Positions 11,958 through 23,900 of a stretch of DNA of 27,224 bases are shown here, piece by piece. Under the pieces are notes generated by a model that saw nothing but the letters and a program-made list of their open reading frames with translations, was not told the origin of the DNA and did not search any database. Position 1 is the first letter of the stretch. Every line of letters begins with the position of its first letter. Position numbers and translations under genes: made by a program. The stretch lies in NCBI GenBank assembly GCA_019648995.1, contig BLXT01005153.1, positions 1,099,636 to 1,126,859 on the forward strand. The letters are read 5' to 3'. The stretch is from Plakobranchus ocellatus (taxonomy: Eukaryota; Mollusca; Gastropoda; Plakobranchidae).

Positions 11958-14900
11958 TAAAAAGAAGCAACAAATTAGCAAAAAAATTAAGACAAATTAC
12001 AGAATCATGAATGTCAATCAAATAATGACAAAGCCTTATATTCAATACATAATGAGAAAAGGGATGTGTAGGGGGCAAGAAAATATGTTTAGATTATCAA
12101 AATCACGCTAAGCTCAAATAAATTTGACATTTACAAAAGAAAAGGCAATATCGCATGTGTTTAATGTTATCAAAATTTTGTAAAAATCATTTTCATTTCC
12201 AGGGTTTGATACTCAAATTTGTAAGGGCTTCTTTTTTATGTCCGAAACCAAGTTTGCCGGCATAAAATTTGTAGCTCGATAGACGGACATTTTATAAGCA
12301 CTTCAGAGAGTAAAATCCAAGTATTTCTCATCAAACACGATGAGATTTATAAAACTTTGGTACGCTGATGTATTTGGAGAATTTGATACGAGGCTCATTC
12401 CACGGTAACTGATGGGACAATCAGAGCATAGTTTGAGTGAAACAATCACAGAGATTACAAAAATCACTTTATATTATCTCTGACAAATTCAGCAGAAAGA
12501 ATGATAGTGAGAGATGTCGCAAAACTATTTTTATTAAATTTGATTGCTTTAGACATTTTACGACCTCAGTTAAGTTCGGTAAATGATGGGACAGAAAGTC
12601 ACTCAGATTTTATATACGTACAAATTCCAATTTCTTTGATTCGATACATCTTGTGGTAGTGTTTTTTACATAGAGTAGAAATAGTGTGCTTTTTTATAAA
12701 ACAACAACAACAAAAAAAAATTACTTTTTCACATTTTTTAACCTTTCAGATAATAAACTCCTAGTAACTTATGGGGCAATAAAACGTCAAACGCTAGATT
12801 TCAATTTCTCTGCATTTTTATTTCTCTACGCCAGCTTATTTTCAATATGGCTGCCAAGTCGCATGATCACGGAAAGAAAGTAACTCTACAGAAAATGTCA
12901 CTACAATCAAAATACTACAGCACGAAAAAATGTCCTTTGAATTTAACACATTTTTAAAAATGACTAAGGTAACATTTTCTGTGGAATGGCCCACCAGTCA
13001 TATCAAAACACATAGCATCTGGCCAGGTTTTGGTAATGCGTTGGGTATTTATTTCCAATATAATTTTTCTCAGAACCGCTACATCTGTATTTGTTGTTCA
13101 TCTTGCTATCAAGTTACCTTTTGCATAAAGCCATTGTTGCTCTGCTTTGATTTTCAATTCGCGGACTGGCTTTGAGTGCCGGTAGTGCAAGGTCCCCAAA
13201 GTCCATGCTGTTATCGGAAGGTGTCGATTGGCTAAAGAATATAACTTACAAAATCAGGTGATATTGATTTTGGTTAAGATGTGAAAGGCGAGGCATAAAC
13301 AAAAAGCAATGTACGCTACTTTTGGTGAAAATGAATTCGGTGTAAAATGAAAAAAAAATGTTAATGCATAATCTTCAATCTAATTGCAATTCATAAAGCA
13401 AAACAAATTGAGTATAAGAAGCACATTATGTCAAACTATCTTTTTTTACGGGTTGATGATCTCACAGCCTTTGATAAACAAGACAAATATCAGTATTATC
13501 CGGATTTTGGTGCAAAAATAGAATGTCAGTTCAGAACAAGCAGCTTTTTATTATCATGGACCTAAGATCATATGTACAATGCCTATACAAATTTTGTGGG
13601 GCGTCAATAAAATCCACAAATAAACAGATATGTTATTCTAAATCATGCCATCTATGTGGGCATATTTTAAAACCCGAAGTTGTTTTACGGATTTACAAAT
13701 GATATTTTATAACCCTATTTAAACTTGTTAAGCATGCGAAATAAAATATGCAGGAAGGCATTTTAACAACAACAATGTTCCGGAACTTTGTACATCGCAA
13801 ATCAGAGCTAAAGGGAAAAAGCAGCATTAAATGTTTGGTGCGCAACTTTTGTTTTGTTGAGAATATCTTAAAGTGAAATAATAAAAATCTGAAACGGGTT
13901 TGCTTAGTAATAATAATTCACAAAGCCAAAAAAAAAAAGAAAAAAAAATTAAGTGTAAAAGTAAATTATGGTAGATTATTATTTTCTGAAAGGAGCCGCG
14001 ATCTCGCTACTTTTTGCGGAGCGAGACATCTTTAGGTATATTTTGATGTAAATGGTCCATTCAAGATATCTCTGAAATATTTATACAAGGTTTGGCCATG
14101 CTGTACTGGTATACAACTACTTTTTAAAAATTCTTTTCTTAATAGTATTGTAAATGGACAGATCTATTGCGTAACATGCATTTTGGAATGTACTCTTTGT
14201 GCCCTTCATTAAGACATACTTGAGCTGGAAAGCAGAATTTAATGAGTCTAAACCTCCAAAGGCATTAATATACTGTATAGCTTTTGCTTCCTATATAATT
14301 TCAATTCTAAATCCACAGAGCTTTCCGTTTTTTTCTCCCCCTGTGATTAAATTGCATAAAAAAACATACCTTTTTATAGATTCCAGACTAAGTGATGATT
14401 CAGGAGTGTTGAGATCTCTCGAGAATGAACTGTCCGAATCTAAAACATGACAAATCAGAAAAAAAAATAGCTTAAGATTACTGGCTGCGCGTGAAAATCG
14501 AGGATAATAATAAAACGAGAAATGGCTCTAGACCTAGTGTAACAATACACAAACTTCTGTCCTAAAATTTATTCTTAACGGTTAGCGAGTAAATCTCTCT
14601 TTAAAAAAAAAAGTGGAATACTAGATGTAAAGAATGCAAATGAAAAACGAGCACTCGATAGTGATGAATGGGAATACATCATGTCAATCTGGAACTGCGG
14701 AGGCTTAAAAGCTATTTCAACTTATACCACATACCATTGCCAACTAACGTGGGTCTAATTGGACCGAGTCTTGCTCCTTGATTAAAGACTATTATATTAG
14801 GTATATAAAAGTAAAGCTTGTAGGTTGATACAACTTCAGTACACTTTTGATCTGAGAAACAAAATATTTTTGATTGCATTTTTGCCTCACTCGAGAGTAA

Positions 14901-17900
14901 AGGTTTAAAAAAAAATCATGTAGAATGATCTGAGCCCATTAACATCACTGACAAATTAATTTTTGATATCTCACAAGGATGTTATAGAATGTTCAATCTT
15001 TCTCATCTACACTTTATAGTAGGCCAAAAATGGTATAGAAAAAAAAATTACCGATCCAACCGACTGCTCATTAACGATTCTTTGTGTTATCAAACCTTTC
15101 CTTGCTCAGAGAAAAAGAACGCAACAACTCATGTCTAGACAATGTCTGCACACACCATAGTCCCTGCTCTTCAGCTGTTTTCAACTGATTTGCTTAGTGC
15201 AGTGCATAGGTGTCAAACAGTGAAAATCCTTTATGTAAGGTATAAAAAAGTTATTGTTTTATGTCTCTTTGAGGCTAGACTAATATGGCAACGAAAAAAA
15301 AAATGTGGCCTGGACAGTCAAAAAAATACGACTGCTCTCCTCCCNNNCCCCCCCCTCCTCCTTTCCATTCGTCTTTCCACTTCTCATTGCTTTGATACGC
15401 CCGCCCTTGGCCTTCCCAAGTAACAGGACTCGCATGTAAGCCTTTAGGCGCATTTTTAGGCTACTTCAGGCCGAAATCAGGACAGTTTAAAGAAGAGTAC
15501 TAGAGAATGGCATATTTTTTCTTGGGCTTGCCAGAGCCACTCGAGTTCGTGTTTTTTTTTTTTTTTTAATCAACATCAAGGCTTTCCTAAAGCCATGGTG
15601 TAGGACGGCTTTTGATGAGAGCCCACCCTTATCTAGATGGCATGATAGAAGGTTAAACTCGAAATCTCTCGGTCCAAGGGGAAAAAGAGGGGATACATGA
15701 ATGTGTGTGCATTTTTTTTTAATACGAAGAATCACTTGCGATCATCCTCAACAAAAAGCTGAAGAAAGTCATAACCAGATAAGTCGAGCATTTTGAAAAA
15801 GATACTTATCCGAGACAGGCTAACCGAATCCCCTCAACAAATCAATAACTATGGTAAAAATATCTCGAATAAGCGACTGACAAGCATAATGCAATATATA
15901 GCAAGCTAAAAGTTTTTAAAGGTAGATTACCAAAAGAAATGCGAATAGTGTATCAAATGAATTTTATGGGGCTGATACTCACCGACATTAACGAGTGCCA
16001 TTTAACCATAACCAAATTGATCCTTAAAATAAATGCGGGGAGGGGGAGGGCGGTCGTATTTTTTCAGCAAGGGTGTGGGGAGGTGGGGGAGGGGCGTTTT
16101 ATGTTAAACATGGTCGATACATTGTTACAGGTTTACATTTAAATATTTCAAAGAGGCTATTTTCTAAATGATATTGCTACAATTAATAATTCCACTGACC
16201 CGCAGTGTCCGCGCCCTTGTTTCTGTGTAGTTGGGAGTACTTTTGACGGATGGTTGCGACAGGCAGGGGCTCAAGAAAAACATCGTCAAAAAGGCGCAGC
16301 AGCAGATCCACTAGAAGAAATAAGCATTGATCCTTTTAATTTTTGGACAGAGCGAACAGCCTCTTCGTCATGATGTAAAAATTCATGTGGTTGTTAAAAC
16401 TGACAAGAGTTTAGGCAATCACGTCTTCACTTTCTCCCCTCCTTAAACTCTTCGGCACATGCTCCTCCATGGTTTTTCGACGTCTCATGCGTTCATTCCT
16501 CCCCTATCTCTTCGCCTTTCCATCCTACCATCTTTTCTTCCTCTTCCTGTAGCCCCCCCCCCCCCCCNNNNNNCCCTCCCTGTGGTGATGCTCCTCCTCC
16601 TCCTCCTCCTCACTCATTATCTCTGATCAACATTAGTCATTTTAGTTTGTCATTGTCGCTTCCCAATTTAGTATCTTCATTAATATTATTGCCTAAATAA
16701 AAATATTCATTCCTCCACTTCCACCAATAAAAGCAACAGTAAAGAAATGAGATGGCTCCATGACTGTCATTAAATTTCAAGCAATCATTTTTAATTTTCT
16801 GATAACCAGTGATCATGAAAATGATAGAGACGGCGATGAAGGCGGTGACTAAGATTTGGTGGTGATGATGTTAATGTTGGTGGCGATCGTGAATGGTGGT
16901 TTCAATATTCTGAAAATGGATGCTTTGCTTGAAGAAGAGACGCATGTCTTACCCAACAGGTTCTTGTTAGCAATTGCTATGATGCGAGCAGTTTTGCTTT
17001 TACCGCTTGAATACCTGTTGAGAGACAAGATACTTGCATACAGAATTAAACTTTATGAGTCTTTGTAGAAAGATAAAATTCACAAACAACTTCGCACTCT
17101 CTCTAGTCGGTATGCCTCAAATCGCATGGAGCTGTCGGATAAATTTCCGTTATATTTTATTTAGTTATTTTATCGATCAAAAAATTGTTACGTTAGATAT
17201 TCTTTAATTATTTAGAGGAAAAAAAACTTTGATGTTCACAGAATCCCAATCTTACATGCGGAGATGAGAAAACGTTTGTCTTGTTGAAAATTTGTATTTC
17301 AGATGGTTTGGACCCATGAATATCACTCGACTAAAAATTTGAAATCGTTTCAAGCTTATGGCCCTTGAAAGATAATCGAGTCGGTCAGTGGTGAACTTTA
17401 ATTCGATCCCACTAAAGAATGGTCTCTGCTATTTCAGGGTGAATTGTGCTATAGGTACATAAAAATTAGATCATCGAGCCTTAAAAGACTTTTTTTTTTG
17501 TTGAAATATGCCTAATTTCATATACAAGACCATTTAACACTGTTTTTTTTTCCGGAGATCTTGGAACTCATTCACCATCATAAGACGGAGGCAATTACGA
17601 ATTCTAAGCAGTGGCGGTGAGAGGATTATAGCTAGGGTGTGCAGAAAAATACAACGTTTTAATGGAAAGTACATGTGAAATAGTATTTTTTTCATACCTG
17701 AATTAGGAAATGAACGAGCCTAGCTTTTAGGCTAAAAGTCTGAGATGAACCAGTGAGATATCGACGCAATTCATTACTTGCTACATCCTGATAATTCATT
17801 AAAACAGTTAGACAGAATAAACCCTTGTAAAAATGACAGTGTATAGCTTCCAAAAAGCTCTCGACATGAATTGCCAAAGCAAACGTGAAACATCGGCATA

Positions 17901-20900
17901 AAGTATCAAAAACTTTTAGCAAATACTAATATCCCCACTTGTTTAAGTGGCATTTAGCACAGCTGTAATTTCTTATTTAGCCCTCTTGTAATGCATTTGT
18001 CCTGATGTGTAGCCTTGCTGGTTCAAGATGTTTCCTTGATCCATGCCCACTACACTGACATCAAGCTACCTTACAGCCTGCGTGACACAATTCGCAACTT
18101 GAAGCAACCGTGCTTCCCCTTTTCCAAGAGGTGGTAGAGGGGGAGATTCCATGAAGCAAGAAAGCGTGTGTTATAAGCTAGACCCAGGTCACTCAGGTCT
18201 ATATTTAACCATAAATATTTACTGGAGCCATGCGCTTCGCCCAGATTTACATTGTTGCTTAAATTAAAATCTGATGCAATTGATTAATGGTTTTCTGATC
18301 AGGAAAATAAATTTCCATGGGTGGATCTGCTCCATTTGAACCAATGATGCACATACGGGATAAGAAGTTCATTGGAAAGATTAAAGGCAAGCGCAGTAGA
18401 GTAGACAGAGGATAACTTGCATTGAAAATCTGAACTCATGAACAATTGGAAATATTAGCAACAACAGCCTTAATAGTTTTTTTTTATATTCAGGAAGCAC
18501 TTAATGTATAATTATATAAGGAACAGTTTGGGTGGAGGAGTCAGATCGTCAATGTCTTTATCCCGGGGCACCTAAAAAGAAGGGTTTTTCAACTCCACTT
18601 GATATTTAAATGCATTTTGTTTAACAACATTCTCTTGGCATCATTTTCATGGTCTAGGAACCAGGGCGTCAGCATCCACTCTCCGTCAATCTTTGACATG
18701 GCTAATTGAAAAAGTATCGCGTGTTCTCGATTGTGTTAGCGAACATGTTTATATATTACAACTTGATCTATATGGAGGCATGCATACAGATCACGCAAAT
18801 TTAGTGCGAACTGTACCGTTTGCGGTCAATAGACTTAACACAGTCAAGTTGTTGCCTAAATCTAGTCTACGTCTAGATCAAACTGTTCTGGATACTAATA
18901 ATATAGCTCTACATCCAGCTTTCGTGCATACTGCCAAATGCTGTAGTGGTGGAAACATTAAATGCAGAAAATTTGTTGCCTATATCGGAGGTAATTTTAT
19001 GGTCCGATGTCCACCTTGCAACCACAAATATTTGTAAAAGAAGAAAGTAATCCAATTTTCCTTTGAATGAACCCCTGATTCACCTGACAGATGCCACAAC
19101 AGTAAGCAGCTTCTCTTTCACTGGTATGGACACCTTCACCCAAATCAGATCGAACGTCTCAATGTTACACAGCTCCACTGACTCTGCAAGGCTTGCTGTT
19201 CGTATGCTGGCTGTTTGTAGAGCCTGTGGAAAAGAAAAAAAATAGCTTCTACGCTAACATTATATTCAATAATCCAATTTACTTTAGATTGTTTAAGGAT
19301 ATATTACTAAAAAAAAAACTCAGCCCAATGAAAATCTTTCTTGTTCGATCGAAATTTCGCAAAATGATTTTTAATTTGCAACGGAACCTGAATTTAACAG
19401 CTTATGTAAACCTCTAACAGCGATAACGATGTGTATGTGAGTTTTTTTTTCTTTTCTCAAAGCGTTTTAAGGCTCTTTCAACATTTATCAATATAGGGCC
19501 TATCTTCTAAGTTTCATATTGAAGAGAAGGACTTCAGATTAGACCTCATCCTTACACCAGATGCTTCCATAGCTATCTTATTTCTGACTAACAATTCCAG
19601 AGAAACCAAGTTACATATCATTGCATACAAGAACCTGAAGTGAGGAAAACTCTACAGGGTCCAGCTACTTTTATAGAAGAGGTAAAGGCAGCAATAAATA
19701 AGAAAAAAGATGAAAAGCCACAAGACAAGATAAAATACCAATAGAAATAATAACAGCATTAGAAAATTGAATGATAGATCTGACAAGAAATGCAATGGCA
19801 GTGCTGCAATCCCAAAATATCTTTGTAAATCTTTATAGTTTTGCCTGAAACACCAGGGGCCATAGAATGTGAACTTTACAGAACATTCAGTGCAACGAAT
19901 CAACGTACAAATAAGCCTATTGCGTGTTTTTATGCATATAATCCGCAAAACAGTTTGGCTTTGCGGCTGACAAAGGGACTAGAAACGCTATTATTCCCTT
20001 TGTCAATGCTTTCCCAAACTTGCTTCAACAAAATGAACAGCACAGAGTATATGAACACAATTTTTTAAATGACAAAGCTTAAGAGCAAAACTTTTGCACA
20101 TAAACTCGGTGTTGTTCACATTTTGTTAAAATAAATATGAGTTGCTGGCTGCATTCTTTTACTATATGAATTCATTTCCTTCAACCATGTAGGATCTTCA
20201 AAGTCCTTAAACCAATTCAGAGTTTAGTCTCGTGTAAACAAATCATCTCACTGCTTTGGTGATGATGTATTTGTCATCATGCTCCACTGTGGTAGCGAAA
20301 TAATAACTTAGGAAGGCAATGATGAGTTTAGCAAAAGATATTCGAAAATCATTTTGAATCGTCTTCGCCTACCTCTTGAATTGAGTTCTCTAGACGAAGA
20401 TCGTCCTTTTCCTCAGTAATGAGTAGGCATCTCAGTACATCGCAAGGTCTGTCAGATTTAGTCATTGCTACTGGTGTGGTTGTTGGAGTTTTTAGCACAG
20501 GCATCTCTGTGACTGGCGTCTGTGGACTGGATGGCGGGTTAGTGTCCATCACCTGATATAGAAAAAAAAAGGAGCCAGGATTAACAAATGTCTTATGCCT
20601 ACAATGCATAACTATGTTGAAACTGCCTTCTTTCTACAATCTACAAATGTTCATGCTATTTCAACAGTTTGTGTTTTCAAGCAACAAGGAACGACAGTTC
20701 ATCTTTTTATTTCTTCAAGAAGCGGAGTCGTTTAATATTTAGATTCTTGTTGTCGGTAATCGTAACTCTTTTATAAACCGATATAGAATATAAACTAACT
20801 CTTTTCACAGATCAATACTCTATCACCAGTTGCCACAAGATAGAACTGATATCGAAAACCATTGGTAGCGATTCTTCGCCAGCGAAAGAGAAAGAAACAA

Positions 20901-23900
20901 TTATCCTCATAAAAGGTTTGGCTATTAGTATGATGTATGTGTAGCAATATTAGGACGATAATTTATAATCTTTTACTTAATATAGCACATCCGAAGCAAG
21001 ATTATCTCAATCTTTGAGACTTTTTTGAGGGCAGGACTCGAACCTAATGAGCTACAGAAGGGTTCGTGCAGAACATTTCTATCTAATATCAAAGCTAAAT
21101 TATTATTATACGCATGTCGAGAAAGTTAAAAGAGCACTGATGATTCGACAGAACTAATGTTCATGCATTTCAGTACATTACGATATTTTCAACTTGGTCG
21201 GGAAGACTTGCATAGTTTTGGAAGGTCATTGGAGCATTAGAAGACAATGTGCTAAAGAAACTTGAAGATGAAGAGATAAAAGACTAGTAATCAACGGCGG
21301 CTCGTGGGTGTGAGCATTGGTTTTGCACACCCTCAATTGGCGGAGTCCCTGGTGGGGGTTCAGGTCCCGGTTTCTTAATCTCGATTTTTTTCTCTAGGCT
21401 CCTTTTGCCAAATGAATGCCGCAAAAAGTCATCTGTTGTGTTCATTACCACAAATTTTGCAAGTTCTGTCGGTTGATTTTGAACTCGATTGATGAGGAGA
21501 CTTTCGAAACAATTTGGCCTACATTTAGAAATCATTATCTAGATCATCACAACTGGCAAACCTTAAAATGAAATGGAGATCAGCGGCTTCGATAATAATA
21601 TCAAAAAGAAAAAAAATTGCATGGGAAAAAAATGTAGGCCACTAAACTCTTTTCAAAGACACCGAAATTCTGAGTCCGCACAATAGTTTCACATTGTCAT
21701 CTGAGTCACAACGTCACAAGAAAAAGCTGTCAGTCCGAATTTGTAAATCTAATCCTGGATGAGGCTCTCAAGAATGTGGCCTCTTTCAGTCATGAACTTT
21801 GTAATCATGAACATGTCAGTGTAACAGCCCTCGCAGGGCACAGGGCAAGCCCGCTCATCACACCCCCAACCTCTTGTTGGGAGAAGCTAATGGAGCAAAA
21901 AGATAACCTACTCCTACTCCTTTCAAGGGTAAGTGTGAGACAAAGATCCAAGTTTGAAAATCTGATGGAAGAATAGAATGATCAAATGAAAGGAAAAATG
22001 GACAAGTCTCTTGATGACTTCAAAGAAGTGTTCCAAAAAGTGCAAACAGCAAGGAAAGCACCAAAAAAAAAACAACTCTGAAGCATACTCATTTTTATCC
22101 TCAGTGAGTCCTTGTTACTTCCCACGGCTGTATCCTCGAGGGATATTCTGTTGTTTTTAACCTAGATGTACTCCCGGCAATAACAAGGGTAAACCTCAGC
22201 TATAATTTCCCAATCAAAGTCTTGTTTCAAGCTTTACAAGAAAAGATTGAGGCCAAAAGCAATAGAGGTAGACAGAGAATAACTTTTATCGGAAGTCTTA
22301 ACTCGAGGGCAATAAGTAACGGTAGCAATAGGTTAACCGAGAACAGGCTTGATGGAGGCACATGATCGCCAATGTCTATTTCAGACGGGGCACCTAAAGA
22401 AGTAGTTCAGGTGTCAGATTACTTTTTTTCAATCCCCGTCCTCAGACACGCACTTTAATGTATTTATGTATTCCGCATGAATGCACAGCAGGTGTCTGTC
22501 AATGAGAAATTTCATCTCTTTTACATTTGTCAAGTTTTTATTTTTATATCTCACCACTAAGTTATAGGATTCACATTCTTTACATTCAGAAATAAAGCTA
22601 AATTTTGACACATTTTATAGTTCTTTAAAAAGTTTAAAAGAAAAACATGACACTACTTAAATGGTGACCCTTTGAAGAAGCACCATAAAAGTTCTCAAAA
22701 ACCGTTTTTGAAAACAAGACAAAAATTTAAGGCAGATAGAATAAACAAAAAGGTGTATAAATCATGGTCAGATAGTCAGTGAGAGAGAATGCAAATACGC
22801 ATAAACTGAGCGTTGCTGTATCTGAGAGATCCAGAGTAAGTGATAAAGACCTGAAGAAGAACCTCAAGGACCTCCGCAATCAGTTGTTGGTTCCTATGAA
22901 AATTTCAAAGTAACACCTTGATTGGATTGTGAAGACTGTTTTCTGTGTGTAGCATGTTAAGAAATAACATTTTTCTTATAATCAAGGCGGGATATTAAAG
23001 TTTTCTTGAAAGAAGTCTTTGAAGATATTTATCTGAGGACCAACAGGCTTCGAAAAAATTGTAGCATGACATCTTAATGGTCACAATCATGCACAGAATG
23101 CATAAATAACTACTGTGTGGAACTAATGTAATTTTGGAAATAGAATATTTACGAATACAATGTTATATATTGATGTCAATGTGAGCTTTCATTTAAATTG
23201 AAAACTTTGTGAAAAGATTGCAATTTGGCAGTATGATTTTACTTTGTTTAATGTGATACATTTTGTTAGAGAGTTGTTTGGTGCATATGATGTCATTTTT
23301 CTTCCAATCTTTTTATTTATTTATTTTTTTAATGTATGATGTTTTACATCGGCCTCGGTTATGCCAAAAAACCACTGTTCTGCTTTTTTATCGACGTGAT
23401 CATGTATCAAAGGTTTAAAATTATTATTGGTGTTGCTCTTTTCACTGTGACTTGGGCATCTTTCTAGGGAGAAAAATCTCTATGATCGTTTCTCTCATGT
23501 TTTTAAAATTGCAAAAATACATAGTGAAAACTTCCGAATGTGCACTCAAGAAAAGAATCTATGAAAGCTAGATTGCTGTACAAACTGTTACAGTAGTACC
23601 ATTTAACTGCTTGACAATAAAAATAATTTCTAGAGATCTCTTGCGTTTTATTTCTAAATTAATTGCTAAAATAGACCTAACCAAGAAAAACTCGGACGCC
23701 ATCATCCAGGATGATGACCCTGATGACAATTTTTTCAAAAATTGTAAAAGATGGTTTTAGACGAAATTATTTGTAATTGAGTTTAGTTGGTACATGTTTA
23801 AGTTGTCAACAGTTGACTAAAGTTTTGCCTTCAGATAGTCATTATAATGAAATATAGCTATGAATACATAATCGGAAGTCTTTCCAATAGATAGAGTCAC

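Larger units (their letters stand above)
10934..13117 (-). other. Intron 7
   Basis: The most repeat-laden intron by bases: the GATA/GGTA block, the (GA)n block with a gap, and the three spaced 17-base motifs. Remaining sequence is AT-rich with no gene seen. Confidence -1.
14440..16199 (-). other. Intron 5
   Basis: Contains SINE copy D, a C-run assembly gap and the G-rich tract. No gene seen. Confidence -1.
16311..16952 (-). other. Intron 4
   Basis: Contains a C-run assembly gap and the (TCC)n tract; pyrimidine-rich on the plus strand at 16430-16612. Confidence -1.

Noticed and set aside
14002-14026. Perfect 7-bp-stem hairpin (TCTCGCT / AGCGAGA)
   Set aside because: Too short to distinguish from chance in a window of this size, and no partner feature nearby.
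17256-17330. Second exon-like minus-strand segment with donor CAT|GTAAGA
   Set aside because: Open only in phases that would break the frame into exon 4; the acceptor tract is poor.
17698-17787. Exon-like minus-strand segment (TTATCAG acceptor, CAG|GTATGA donor, 30 open codons)
   Set aside because: It needs phase 0 on both sides, but the flanking exons 3 and 4 are joined by a phase 2 intron; in phase 2 it hits a stop at once. Exons 3 and 4 fit each other directly.
19700-19843. Acceptor GTGTTTCAG with a downstream open frame in intron 2
   Set aside because: The open frame would need phase 2 entry, while exon 2 ends in phase 0; its hydrophobic, T-rich content looks non-coding.
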